From DATAGF01 sp963835685 (GTDB taxonomy: Bacteria > Actinomycetota > Thermoleophilia > Miltoncostaeales > Miltoncostaeaceae), in contig CAWIGI010000014.1 in NCBI GenBank assembly GCA_963835685.1, forward strand, positions 248,001-312,000: a DNA stretch of 64,000 bases, read 5' to 3'. The position numbers and the translations under genes were made by a program. Positions 7,812 through 16,830 of this stretch are shown here, piece by piece (the stretch's first letter is position 1; the number at the start of each line of letters is the position of its first letter). Below the pieces are notes generated by a model. It ran no database searches, had not been told where the DNA came from, and saw only the letters and a program-made list of their open reading frames with translations.

Positions 7812-8213
7812 ATGCGCAGAGGGATCACTGCCACGACGGGCGCCGCGCTGACGGCCCTCGCCATCGCAGCCGGCGGCGTGCCGGTGGCGCTCGCGCAGGG
7901 CGGGGACGACCGGGACGTCGAGCGGACGGCGCGGTGCTCGCTCAGGAGCACGGTCGAGCTCAAGCTCTCGCCCGAGGACGGCAGGGTCGAGCTCGAGGTG
8001 GAGGTTGACGAGAACCGGGTCGGCTCCCGCTGGAGCGTGGTCGCGAATCGCAACGGCCGGCGGGTGATGAGCCGCAGCGCCGTGACCCGGGCCCCGAGCG
8101 GCTCGTTCGAGGTGCGCCGCGTCATCGCGCCGGGCAGCCCGCGAACTCGCGTGACCGCGGTCGCCAAGCGCGCCGCCACCGGCGAGGTCTGCCGCGTCAC
8201 CGCGACGCTCTGA
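7812..8213 (+). CDS. Secreted hypothetical protein
   Basis: A 133-residue exported protein; ATG 7812 follows AGGAGGAG, a very strong ribosome site that excludes the longer frame upstream. The signal peptide ends at ALAQ (about residue 28). The mature part is beta-strand-rich, with strongly acidic then basic stretches and two cysteines (ARCSL near the start, EVCRV near the end) that could form one disulfide. The sequence looks like a small immunoglobulin-like or beta-sandwich domain, but I do not recognise a family. Confidence 0.7.
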   Translation: MRRGITATTGAALTALAIAAGGVPVALAQGGDDRDVERTARCSLRSTVELKLSPEDGRVELEVEVDENRVGSRWSVVANRNGRRVMSRSAVTRAPSGSFEVRRVIAPGSPRTRVTAVAKRAATGEVCRVTATL

Positions 8214-8220
8214 CCGTCCG

Positions 8221-9354
8221 TCAGCGAACGCGGGAGGTGTATCGTCCCTCGGCCCGTCGCCCGTCCAGTTCGGCGGCTGCCGGCTGCTCACCGTCCGGGT
8301 GCTCGGGCGCGAGGAGGGCATGCACGAACTGGATCGCGATCGAGCCCTCCCCGACCGCCGAGGCCACGCGCTTGACGGATCCATGCCGCACGTCGCCGAC
8401 CGCGAAGACGCCCGGCATGCTGGTCTCGAGCAGGAACGGCAGGCGGTTCAGTCGCGGGCTGTGATCGTCCGGGAGGTCCGCCCCCGTGAGCAGGAACCCG
8501 TGCGCGTCCCGCGCGACCTCCGCGGGGAGCCAGTCCGTGTGCGGGCGGGCCCCGATGAGGACGAAGAGGCCGTCGGCGGCGACCGTCTCGTGCTCGCCGG
8601 CCGCGCCCTCGCGGAGCACCAGGTACTCGAGCCGCCCCTCGCCCCCGCCGCCGACGACCGAGGTGCCGAGGCGGACCTGCACGTTGGGCGTGGCCTCCAC
8701 CTCCCGCACCAGGTAGTGCGACATGCCGGCACGGAGCGACTGGGCGCGGACGACGAGGGTGACGCGGCGGGCGTAGCGGGCGAGGTGCAGGGCCGCCTGG
8801 CCGGCGGCATTCGCGCCCCCGACGATGAGGGCTTCCTTCCCGGCCATCGCGTGAGCCTCCGCCCCCGGGCCGCTGTAGAAGACCCCGGCGCCGTCGAACG
8901 CCTCGAGGACGGGGACGTCCAGCCGGCGGTAGGTGGCGCCGGTGGCCAGGATCACGGCTCGGGCGCCGACGCGGCGGCCGTCGGAGAGGGTCACGACGAG
9001 GCGGTCACCGACGCGATCGAGACCCATCGCCCTCAGCATGAACGCGAAGCCCGCTCCGAAGACCCAGGCCTGGTTGTAGGCCCGCTCGGCCAGCCGGCTG
9101 CCGCTGACGCCCCGCGGGAAGCCGAGGTAGTTGCGGATCATCGAGCTCGCGGTGGCCTGCCCGCCGATCCCGCCCGCGTCGATCACCAACGTGTCGAGGC
9201 CCTCGGATGCTCCCGAGACCGCGGCCGAGAGGCCCGCCGGCCCGGCACCGACGATCACGACGTCGAAGTCGTCCCGGCGAGGCTCGACCGAGGGGCCGAC
9301 GGCCTCCGCCATCTCGGCGTCGCTCGGGTCGTGAAGGATCCGCCCGTCAGGCAA
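8221..9354 (-). CDS. Thioredoxin-reductase-like FAD protein without CxxC
   Basis: A two-dinucleotide-domain flavoprotein: VIVGAGPAGLSAAV (FAD) near the start, EALIVGGANAAGQAAL (NAD(P)H) in the middle, and GVFAVGDVRHGSVKRVAS near the end. In thioredoxin reductase the redox CxxC precedes the second GxGxxA; here that place reads FYSGPGAEAHAM, so the protein cannot be a classical TrxR. In many actinobacteria this domain is the C-terminal half of a fused response-regulator/TrxR-like protein. The upstream ORF ends eight bases inside this one, and removing one base near 9354 would join them as LPLVVLPDGRIL. TTG 9354 is the start if it is separate. Confidence 0.75.
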   Translation of the reverse strand: MPDGRILHDPSDAEMAEAVGPSVEPRRDDFDVVIVGAGPAGLSAAVSGASEGLDTLVIDAGGIGGQATASSMIRNYLGFPRGVSGSRLAERAYNQAWVFGAGFAFMLRAMGLDRVGDRLVVTLSDGRRVGARAVILATGATYRRLDVPVLEAFDGAGVFYSGPGAEAHAMAGKEALIVGGANAAGQAALHLARYARRVTLVVRAQSLRAGMSHYLVREVEATPNVQVRLGTSVVGGGGEGRLEYLVLREGAAGEHETVAADGLFVLIGARPHTDWLPAEVARDAHGFLLTGADLPDDHSPRLNRLPFLLETSMPGVFAVGDVRHGSVKRVASAVGEGSIAIQFVHALLAPEHPDGEQPAAAELDGRRAEGRYTSRVR

Positions 9355-9961
9355 CGACGACGAGGGGCAGCTTCGCCTCCCCGCCCGCCCTGACGATCAG
9401 CTCGCGCCCTTCGCTCGACTCGGCCAAGTAGAAGGCGTGCGGCATCACGCAACGCTGGAGCACGTCCCTCAGCTCGTGGGCCCGGCCCGACCAGGACTGG
9501 GCGACGAGGCGGGTGGTGTGAGGGGCGATGAGCCGCGCCCTGCTCCAGTCGAGCAGGAAGCTCGTGACGGACTGGTGGAACAGCTCGTCCGGCGAGGCCG
9601 CCGGCCTGAGCACGTAGTAGTCGATCCTTCCCAGGGCCATCGAGTCGAGGATCGCCTCCGCCGTCGGGCGATCGCCCCACGCCCGCCACGGCACCAGGAG
9701 CGCGCGCTTGGCGTGGGGGTGAAGCTGCCGCACCCGCACGAGCAGGTCGCTGCCGGTGGTCCCGGAGAGCCACTGGGCCGCGAGCACCAGGGCGACGTCG
9801 TCCCCCGAATCCGACAGGCGCGTGAGCATCGCGAGCGCCTCGTCCGGTGAGCTCGTGCAGACGACGCTGTACTCGCTCGCGTACCGCGCGCACAACTCAC
9901 GCTCGACCTCCCCGAGTGCGGCGGGATCGGCGTCGATGGCGAGCAGCAACGGGGCGGCCAT
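9347..9961 (-). CDS. Degenerate response-regulator receiver-like half
   Basis: 204 residues that match the N-terminal half of fused receiver/TrxR-like proteins. The domain opens with LLLAIDADPAALGEVERELC. The phosphoacceptor strand reads VALVLAAQWLSGTTG, where the family usually has an aspartate (LADQW), so phosphorylation is unlikely. The second half (SFLLDWSRARLIAP onward) is the linker that normally runs into the TrxR domain. It overlaps the next ORF by eight bases in another frame. A one-base indel or a true split are both possible; the fused form is the usual one. Confidence 0.7.
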   Translation of the reverse strand: MAAPLLLAIDADPAALGEVERELCARYASEYSVVCTSSPDEALAMLTRLSDSGDDVALVLAAQWLSGTTGSDLLVRVRQLHPHAKRALLVPWRAWGDRPTAEAILDSMALGRIDYYVLRPAASPDELFHQSVTSFLLDWSRARLIAPHTTRLVAQSWSGRAHELRDVLQRCVMPHAFYLAESSEGRELIVRAGGEAKLPLVVVA

Positions 9962-9968
9962 TAACGGA

Positions 9969-10256
9969 TCACTGCGGCATCTCGGCCGCGACCTCGTAGA
10001 ACTCGACCGAGGCGCGCTGTCCCGTGGCGGCGGCGGGGGGGGTCATCGCGTTGAGCGTCGCGTCGCCCGTGCGCATGTCCTCCTCGGACTCGAAGAAGGA
10101 GATCCCCAGGCTCGTCCCGCTCGAGCGGTCGAGCAACAGCATGAAGCGGGTGGCCGGCACTCCCTCGGGCGGCCCGGTCTCGCCCTTGATCTGATCGGCC
10201 ATCTCCTGCATGCGGGCCGGGTCGGCCCCCTCGAACCTGGCGATGCGCGCGTACAC
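9969..10256 (-). CDS. Small ABM-like dimeric alpha/beta barrel protein
   Basis: A 95-residue protein from GTG 10256. VYARIARFEGADPARMQEMA at the start and VEFYEVAAEMPQ at the end give the beta-alpha-beta repeat of dimeric alpha/beta barrels related to antibiotic-biosynthesis monooxygenases. No catalytic residues can be assigned. It sits between the receiver-like gene and the MFS pump, on the same strand as both. Function unknown. Confidence 0.65.
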   Translation of the reverse strand: MYARIARFEGADPARMQEMADQIKGETGPPEGVPATRFMLLLDRSSGTSLGISFFESEEDMRTGDATLNAMTPPAAATGQRASVEFYEVAAEMPQ

Positions 10257-10345
10257 GTGGCCTCCCTCGAGTCGGAGCGCGGAGCGCGCAGCATAGGCGA
10301 GGGCCGGCGACCGGGCGCGAAGGGCGCCCGGCCGCCGCTCGCCGG

Positions 10346-11842
10346 TCAGCCGGCGGTGGACGCGCTCGCCCGCTCCGGCGCCGGCTCCCCGGCGACGGGC
10401 TCGGCGACCGGCTCCGGCCGCCGCCGGCCGCGCACCAGGGCGAGCACCGCCAGGGCACCCGCGATCGCGAAGCCGGCCGCCGCGATCAGCGCGATCTGGA
10501 AGCCCTCGGTGAGCGCCACCGGGGCCGCCGTGCCGTCCGCGATCAGCTCGTCGCTGCGCGTGATGGCGAGCGTGGAGAGCACCGCCACGCCGAGCGCGCC
10601 CCCGACCTGCTGGGTGGTGTTGACGAGGCCCGAGGCCAGGCCGGCGTCGCGCTCGGCCACCCCCTCGAGCGCCCCGATCGAGAGCGACACGAACGCCGTC
10701 CCCAGCCCGAGGCCGGTCACGAGGAGACCCGGCAGCAGGTCCGCCACGTAGTCGCCGTCGGCCGGGATCTGCGCCAGCAGCAGGAGCCCCGCGCCGGCCA
10801 CCACCAGCCCCACCGCGAGCGGGAGGCGAGGGCCGACCCGGGTCACCAGCACCGACGCGACCATCGACGAGGCGAGGGCCGTCAGGGACATCGCCAGCCA
10901 CGCCAGGCCGGTCTCGATCGGCGAGTAGGCGAGCACCTGCTGCATGTAGAGGGTGGCGATGAAGATCATCCCGTACACCGCGCCCCCGAGGGCGAGACCC
11001 GCCACGTTCGAGCCGGTCACCGCCCGGATGCGGAAGATCGAGAACGGCATGATCGGGGCGCGCGAGCGCAGCTCGATCGCCGTGAAGAGCGCGAGCAGCG
11101 CGGCCGAGGCGCCGATCAGCCCCAGGGTCTGGGCCGACGCCCAGCCCGCCGACTCGGCCTCGACCAGCGCGTAGACCAGCAGCGCGATCCCGGCCGTGAC
11201 CGTCAGGGCGCCCCCCAGGTCGAAGCGCCGGTGTGCCATGTCGGCGCGGCTCTCGCGCAGCAGCGCCGGCGCGACGGCGATCACGCCGAGGGCGACCGGG
11301 ACGTTGAGGAAGAAGATCCACTCCCAGCCGATGGTGTCGGTGAGGATCCCTCCCAGCAGCACGCCCACCGTGCCGCCGGACGCCCCCACGGCGCCCCAGA
11401 TGCCGAGGGCGGTGTTGCGCTCGGCGCCCTCGCGGAAGGTCGTCATCAGAATGGACAGCGCCGCCGGGGTCATGACCGCCGCGCCGATGCCCTGGAAGGC
11501 GCGGGCCGCGATCAGGATCGTGTCGGACCACGCGAGGCCCGCGAGCAGCGACGCCGCCGCGAAGAGCGCGAGTCCCACGATGAAGAGGCGCCGGCGACCC
11601 AGGAGGTCGGCGGCGCGGCCGCCCAGCAGGAGGAGGCCGCCGAACGTGAGGGCGTAGGCGCTCACCACCCACTGCAGGTTCTTCTGCGAGAAGTCGAGGT
11701 CGACCTGGATCGTCGGGAGGGCCACGTTCACGATCGCCACATCGAGGATCACCATGAAGAACGCGGCGCACAGGGCTGCCAGGCCCAGCCACTTCCGCCG
11801 CTGGGGCGGCTCGTCGGTGGCCGTGATGGGATTCATCGTCAT
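10346..11842 (-). CDS. MFS efflux transporter, DHA2 (14-TM) family
   Basis: A 498-residue drug/proton antiporter-type MFS protein with about 14 transmembrane helices. The opening helix FFMVILDVAIVNVALPTIQ is the DHA2 signature (motif D1), GGRAADLLGRRR is motif A and GASGGTVGVLLGGIL is motif C. The C-tail is hydrophilic and proline-rich. AGGAG precedes two possible starts, ATG 11842 and ATG 11836; the second has better spacing. Its promoter carries a TetR-type operator shared with the divergently placed but same-strand upstream tetR gene, so it is probably a repressed efflux pump. The substrate is unknown. Confidence 0.9.
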   Translation of the reverse strand: MTMNPITATDEPPQRRKWLGLAALCAAFFMVILDVAIVNVALPTIQVDLDFSQKNLQWVVSAYALTFGGLLLLGGRAADLLGRRRLFIVGLALFAAASLLAGLAWSDTILIAARAFQGIGAAVMTPAALSILMTTFREGAERNTALGIWGAVGASGGTVGVLLGGILTDTIGWEWIFFLNVPVALGVIAVAPALLRESRADMAHRRFDLGGALTVTAGIALLVYALVEAESAGWASAQTLGLIGASAALLALFTAIELRSRAPIMPFSIFRIRAVTGSNVAGLALGGAVYGMIFIATLYMQQVLAYSPIETGLAWLAMSLTALASSMVASVLVTRVGPRLPLAVGLVVAGAGLLLLAQIPADGDYVADLLPGLLVTGLGLGTAFVSLSIGALEGVAERDAGLASGLVNTTQQVGGALGVAVLSTLAITRSDELIADGTAAPVALTEGFQIALIAAAGFAIAGALAVLALVRGRRRPEPVAEPVAGEPAPERASASTAG

Positions 11843-11871
11843 CGTCTCCTGTTGCCGAGTCCGGCTGTTGA

Positions 11872-11893
11872 GTAGTTGACCGGTCGATTACTG
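11872..11893. promoter_or_regulatory. TetR operator candidate upstream of the MFS gene
   Basis: GTAGTTGACCGGTCGATTAC plus TG, centred on the palindrome GACCGGTC (11878-11885), with outer arms TAGTTGACC and (reverse complement) TAATCGACC agreeing at 7 of 9 positions. The same core with the same TAGTTGACC arm occurs upstream of the tetR gene. It lies 30 bases before the MFS start. Confidence 0.7.
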
Positions 11894-11962
11894 GTGGACG
11901 CGAACGGTCTTTCCGAGTAGACGCAGCGCGCCCCGCGAAATCGACAGGCGGGCCGCGTCGCC

Positions 11963-12592
11963 TCAGGTCGTGGGCGCCGTCCGGGGGATGCGGGCCGGGT
12001 CGGCCCCCGCCAACCGCAGCGCGAGGGGGAGCAGGTCGGCGGCGGCCAGCGGGTCGTCCTTCGCCTTGATCAGGACCCCGAGCCCTTCGATGAAGGCGAG
12101 CACCGCGCGCGCCGCCTGCCAGGTGTCGATCTCGGGCAGGTCGCCGGCGGCGACGGCGTCGTCGAGGGCCCGCTGCAGCAGGCCGGCCCAGTCGTCGAAG
12201 AGCTCGGCCAGGCGTTCGCGCAGCACGTCGTCCACGGTGGCCAGCTCCACGACCAGGTTGCCGAAGGAGCACCCCACCGTCGCCCCCGTGGCCTGCTTCA
12301 GCTGGAGCTGCTCCTCGAGCCCGCGCTCCAGGAACACCGTCAGCCGCTCGAGCGGCGGAAGCGGGCCGGTCAGGAGGGGCGCCATCTGCCCGAGCCCGTG
12401 GACGCGCCACTCCTCGTCGATCACCGCGAGGGCGAGGTCCCGCTTCGACGAGAAGAAGTGGTAGAAGCTGCCCTTCTGCACCCCGGCGTGGTCGCAGATC
12501 TCGCTGACGCCCACGTCGGCGTAGCTCCGCGTGTGCCAGAGCTCGCCGGCCGCGTCGATGAGCCGCTCCCGTGCGTCGCTGTGCCGTCCCAC
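11963..12592 (-). CDS. TetR-family repressor of the MFS pump
   Basis: A 209-residue TetR regulator. The helix-turn-helix is clear: ARERLIDAAGELWHTRSYAD, then VSEICDHAGVQKGSFYHFFS with the usual GSFYHHF-type recognition helix. The C-terminal ligand/dimer domain is helical. GTG 12592 was chosen because GAGGAG lies five bases upstream; the frame is open to TTG 12622, which would place the start inside the operator. It precedes the MFS gene on the same strand, and both have GACCGGTC-centred sites, which supports autorepression plus repression of the pump. Confidence 0.88.
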   Translation of the reverse strand: MGRHSDARERLIDAAGELWHTRSYADVGVSEICDHAGVQKGSFYHFFSSKRDLALAVIDEEWRVHGLGQMAPLLTGPLPPLERLTVFLERGLEEQLQLKQATGATVGCSFGNLVVELATVDDVLRERLAELFDDWAGLLQRALDDAVAAGDLPEIDTWQAARAVLAFIEGLGVLIKAKDDPLAAADLLPLALRLAGADPARIPRTAPTT

Positions 12593-12604
12593 GTGCTCCT
12601 CGCC

Positions 12605-12626
12605 TACTAGCCGACCGGTCAACTAT
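12605..12626. promoter_or_regulatory. TetR operator candidate upstream of tetR
   Basis: TACTAGCCGACCGGTCAACT plus AT, centred on GACCGGTC (12613-12620). Read on the other strand it gives ATAGTTGACCGGTCGGCTAG, matching the MFS site over TAGTTGACCGGTCG. It lies 13 bases before the chosen GTG start, so bound repressor would cover the transcription or translation start region. Confidence 0.7.
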
Positions 12627-12657
12627 CCCAGCACCGAGGAACGCTGTCAAGCCGGGG

Positions 12658-13539
12658 TCACAGCGTCGGGCGGTACACGTCAGCGACCGCGTCGGCGATG
12701 GCACGCCAATGGTCTTCCCGGGCCTTCGGGCTCTGCTCGATCTGGATGCCGCCCGCGCCGCCGGCGCTGAGCCGGTTCACGATGTTGCACGGGTCGTCAC
12801 CGCCGAATTCCTCGTCCGGCCCGGCGATGCGCACCTCGATGCACGATGCGGCGGTCGCGCGCTCGAGGGCACAGCGGATCTCCTCCTTCAGGGCGTCGGA
12901 GGCCGTGCCGCCGATGAGGATCTCGGGGTCGTCGAACCCGTGGAAGGCGACGGCGTGGGTGAAGCCACGGGAGATCACGCGGTTGAGGCGGGGGAAGCTC
13001 GCCTCGTTGATGTCGGTGGAGGTGATGTGCCAGGCCGCGAAGGCCCCGCCGTCGCGGTCCCAGCCCTTGCAGCGCCAGACGCTGGCCACCCTCAGGCCCA
13101 GGCGCGAGCGGAGCCGCTCGGCCTGGCGGTCGGTGTTGGGCTCGATCGCTCCGCCATGTGGCGCGATGACGATGAGCCGGCTCTGGGCGCCGTCGTCGCG
13201 AAGCCGCTCGATGAACTCGCCCTCGTCCTGGGCCCTCGCCTCGGAGATCGTTGGATGCGGCGCCCGGGAGTCGACGACGCCGGCGAACTCGTCGCTCGTG
13301 CCCAGCCGCCTCCGACCGGCCGCGCCCATCCGGACGACCTCGTCGGGGTCCTCCGGGCGGGCCTCGCTGACCGTGTACAGCGCGACGTGGTCCGGCTCGC
13401 GCGTGATCCGCACCTGATGCCGGACCGCGGACCCGATGGAGGCGAGCCTCTGCGGATTCGCCGAGCAGTGCTCGCGGCGCTTCTTGAGGTCCTCCTGCGA
13501 CGCACGCGCCCTCCTGACCGACGCGTCAGAGGTCGCCAT
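12658..13539 (-). CDS. Poly-gamma-glutamate hydrolase family protein
   Basis: A 293-residue protein matching the phage-type poly-gamma-glutamate hydrolase family (DUF867), a zinc-dependent carboxypeptidase-like fold. Motifs visible are IVIAPHGGAIEPNTD (first metal ligands), WHITSTDINEASFPRL, and AVAFHGFDDPEILIGG; the late region IEVRIAGPDEEFGGDDPCNI fits the same fold. The usual role is cleavage of poly-gamma-glutamate or related amide polymers; the substrate here is not shown. There is no signal peptide. ATG 13539 overlaps the TGA of the DUF5995 gene, so the two are co-translated. Confidence 0.75.
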   Translation of the reverse strand: MATSDASVRRARASQEDLKKRREHCSANPQRLASIGSAVRHQVRITREPDHVALYTVSEARPEDPDEVVRMGAAGRRRLGTSDEFAGVVDSRAPHPTISEARAQDEGEFIERLRDDGAQSRLIVIAPHGGAIEPNTDRQAERLRSRLGLRVASVWRCKGWDRDGGAFAAWHITSTDINEASFPRLNRVISRGFTHAVAFHGFDDPEILIGGTASDALKEEIRCALERATAASCIEVRIAGPDEEFGGDDPCNIVNRLSAGGAGGIQIEQSPKAREDHWRAIADAVADVYRPTL

Positions 13540-14282
13540 CAGACCTCGTCCCTCGGCCAGCGCCGGAACAACGACGTCGTCCAGCGGCCGGCCCGGAGGA
13601 CGATGCGAAGCGAGACGAGGGGCGGGTTGAGGAGCCGCCGGAGGAAGGTGGCGGCGCTTGCGTCGAGGGCGCGACGCGCGTCGGCGGCGACGTGCGGGTC
13701 GAGCAGGCGCTGGGCGTTGTACCAGGCCATGCCGCGGGCCAGCCGCACGCCGTAGTCGGTCAACACGAGGTCGAACTCGCGCCCGAGCCGGTCGAGCCAG
13801 GAGAACCACGGGCTGTAGCGCCGGCTGACCTCGCGCTGGATCCCCGGGACCGTCTCGGCGATGAGCGCGTTCGCCAGATGGAAGTCGCCGACCGACCCGA
13901 GGCGCCCCGCCGCAGCGAGGTCGGCGAGGACCAACGTCAGGTCGTGCACGATGTGCGTGTAGACCCCGAGCACCAGGTCCTCGAGCGGCGAGGTGCGGCG
14001 CCCGGTCATCTCCCCGAAGACATACCGCCACGTCTCCGGGACATCCGAGCCCCGATCCCATGCGTCCAGGGCCATGGCGTAGCGCTCGTGAAAGCCGCGC
14101 CCCACGGCACGGATGAACTCGGGATCGCGGAAGCCGGCGGATCCGAGCTCGGAGGCCAGCCGGCGGGTCAGCATCGCGTAGGCGTGCGTGAAGACGCAGC
14201 GCGAGTCCCGCGCCCGCTCGTACCGCCGAGCGCGCGCGCCCAGGTCGTCCGCGATCGACTGGAGCTCCGGGTCGGGCGTCAC
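13539..14282 (-). CDS. DUF5995 family protein
   Basis: A 247-residue soluble helical protein. The pattern CVFTHAYAMLTRRLASEL, then FIRAVGRGFHERYAMAL, then GVYTHIVHDLTLVLADL (a conserved His-rich helix) matches the DUF5995 family common in actinobacteria and bacteroidetes; no reaction is known. The TGA is inside the ATGA that starts the poly-gamma-glutamate hydrolase gene, so the proteins probably act together. GTG 14282 is the only good start; promoter elements were not recognised. Confidence 0.7.
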   Translation of the reverse strand: MTPDPELQSIADDLGARARRYERARDSRCVFTHAYAMLTRRLASELGSAGFRDPEFIRAVGRGFHERYAMALDAWDRGSDVPETWRYVFGEMTGRRTSPLEDLVLGVYTHIVHDLTLVLADLAAAGRLGSVGDFHLANALIAETVPGIQREVSRRYSPWFSWLDRLGREFDLVLTDYGVRLARGMAWYNAQRLLDPHVAADARRALDASAATFLRRLLNPPLVSLRIVLRAGRWTTSLFRRWPRDEV

Positions 14283-14339
14283 GGCAGCGGTGGCCCGCTC
14301 GAGCGTGCCGGTGCCGATTGTACGGCGGTCCGACCGAGC

Positions 14340-16542
14340 TCACGGCGCGACCCCAGGCGCCAGGTCGAGGGCGGTCAGGGTGCCGTCGGCCACGTCGCCG
14401 GCCAGCAGGCCGTCCTCGATCCGCGCCATCAGCTCGTTGGCCCGCCGCACCGCGGCCTGGGAGATGCGCTGGTTGATCAGCAGCTGGGTGGTCGAGAGCG
14501 AGATCTGGCTCGGGTCGCCGGGCTTGGCCGGGGCGATCGTTGTCGTCGATGCCGCGGGCGGGCTGGCCGGCGGCGGGGCGGCCAGCACCCGCAGCCCGGC
14601 GGCGAAGACCGGCTGGGCCAGGGTGCGGTCGTTGACGTCACCGCCGGTGAGGCCGGTGTCCATGCGCGCCTTGAGGCGCGTTCAGGCGCCGGATGGCCGC
14701 CTGGGAGATGCGCTGGTTGATCAGCAGCTGGCCGGTGGTGAGCGTGATCTGGCTGGGATCGGCGGGCTTGGCGGCGGCCACGGCGATCGGCCGCGGGTTG
14801 GGGGCGACGAGGGCGAGCGGGGGCCCGGCGAGGTCGCTCACGATCCCCGTCGCCAGCTCGCCGGCGCCCAGGGCCCCCTGGCACACGTCGCGCCCCTCGA
14901 TGCCGTCGCCGAGCCAGCTCGAGACGCCGTTGGCGCGCCGGATCGCGGCCTGGTCGATGCGCTGGTTGATCAGCAGCTGGCCGGTGCTGAGCGTGATGTC
15001 GTCCGGGTCGCCCGGGCTCGATGGCGGCGGCGGCGGCAGGGTCCTGCAGACCGCGGCTGCCGCTGGCTGGCGGGCGGGCACCGGCGCCGAAGCGGCGCGC
15101 GAACACCTCGAACTCGTCGTTCGCCTGCGGCGGGTCGGGGTCCGCGTCCCAGGCGATCAGGTACTCGTTGGCCTGTGCGCCGTAGGCGACCGCGGGGGCG
15201 AGGCCGTCGCTGCGATCGTTGCCGTCCACGCCCATCGCCGAGACGCGCACGTCGTCGCCCCCGATCTCGGCCCCATCGGCGCCGAGGCGTTGGGCGTAGA
15301 CCTCGTTCTCGTCGCTGACCAGCGCCCCGGCGTCGTCCTCGCCGGCCCAGGCCACCAGGTACTCGTTCGAGCGCGTGCCGACCGCCACGCTGGGGCTCGG
15401 TGGCGTCGAAGGCGGTGTCGCCGTCGGGGTTCATCTGGGAGATCCGCCGGTCGTCGGCGCCGACCTGGGCGCCGCTTGGAGGCGAGGCGCTGGGCGTAGA
15501 TCTCGAACTCGCTCTCCACGAGCGGCCCGGTTTCGTCGTCCGCCTCCCAGGCGGCCAGGTACTCGTCGCTCACCGGGTTGTACGCAAGGCTCGGGAACGT
15601 TGGCCTCGAAATCGCCGTCGCCGACGGGTCCCATGTCGGAGATCCGGCGGTCGTTGACCCCCTTCTGGACGCCCTTGGCGCTGAGGCGCTGGACGTAGAT
15701 CTCGTCCTCGCTCTCGACGAGCGGCCCGGTGTCGTCGTCGCCCTCCCAGGCCACCAGGTACTGGTTGCTCGTCGGGTTGTGCGCGACGGCCGGGTTGTCG
15801 GCCGAGAAGTTGACGTCGCCGTTCGGCCCCATGTCGGACACGCGCCGGTCGTTGGCCCCGACCTGGGCGCCGTCCGCGTTGAGGCGCTGGACGAAGATCT
15901 CGTCCTCGCCGTCCACGAGCGGGCCGGCGTCGTCGTCGCCCTCCCAGGCCACCAGGTACTGATCGCTGGTCGGGTTGTAGGCGACGCGGGATCCTCGGCC
16001 GAATAGGCGGTGTCGCCGTTCGGCCCCATGTCGGAGATCCGCCGGTCGTTGGCGCCCACCTCGTCCCCGCCGGCGGTGAGGCGCTGGGCGAAGATCTCGA
16101 ACTCGCCGTCGACGAGCGGGCCGGCGTCGTCGTCGCCGCGCCAGACGACCAGGTACTCGTTCCTGCGCGAGTTGTATGCGACCGCCGGCGTCTCCGCCTC
16201 GAACCCGGCGCCCAGGGGCGGCCCCATGTCGGAGACGGCGAACTCCGCGCCGAGGGGCGTACCCGCCGCGTCGACCAGGCGGGCGTGGATCTCCCTCTCG
16301 CCGGTCTCCGGGCCGCTCTGCCAGACGATCAGGTACTGGTCGGCGGCCGGGTTGTGGGCGACGCTCGACGTCCTCCGCGTCCAGGGTGGAGTCGCCGTCG
16401 AGCCCCGTGACCGAGATGCGCGTCTGCGCTCCGAGCGGCGTCGTGGCCTGCGCCGGGCGAGCGGGGCCAGCGCGATGAGGCCGAGGCCGAGGATCGCGGC
16501 CAGGCCCATCGCGTGTCGCCTGCGTCGCCTGCTGATGTACAT
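14340..16542 (-). pseudogene. Secreted tandem-repeat protein, frame broken by indels
   Basis: ATG 16542 follows GGAGGAG and encodes a basic signal peptide (GLAAILGLGLIALAPLA). Then come six units of about 62 residues, each with YNP-x4-EYLVVWEGDDD, GPLV-x-GE-x-EIF-x-QRL and NDRRISDMGP-x-GD, which look like beta-propeller or beta-roll blades. The last third has three units with QLLINQRISQAAIRRAN. The reading frame changes at least eight times (for example near 16367, 15988, 15600, 15477, 15390, 15070, 14670), each fixable by one base, and no in-frame stop or large loss is seen. One intact gene of about 730 codons with sequence errors is as likely as a decaying one. The family is not recognised. 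Confidence 0.7.
14437..15004 (-). repeat. Three 78-bp coding repeats (QLLINQR unit)
   Basis: Near-identical segments at about 14437-14515, 14680-14757 and 14929-15004 each encode DPSQITL, then TGQLLINQRISQAAIRRAN. They form the C-terminal part of the secreted repeat protein and are spaced by about 170 bases of unrelated linker. Confidence 0.75.
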
Positions 16543-16830
16543 GTCTCCTCCGACCCGTGATCCGGCGCAGGGCGCCGCTCACCAGGGAAGGACGCCGCCG
16601 GGCCCGGCCCCATTCCGTCCTGGGGCCGGCGTGCCGATTTGTCGAGGCAGTGACTAACCGGCCCGTGTCACCGGGGCCTCACGGCCGCCCAACGGGGTCG
16701 CGCAGGGTTCGCCCGCCAACCGGCGGGCGTCCGCCGCCCTGCTCATGCTGCTGCTCGGGTGCAGCGGGAGGTCCTGCGTGCCGCGCGCCGCGTCGTCGAG
16801 CGGGGCGCGCTGGGAGATCGGGCGCGCCGG

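Noticed and set aside
14340..16542. Programmed ribosomal frameshifting
   Set aside because: At least eight shifts in varied sequence contexts without slippery heptamers; sequence error or decay explains them better.
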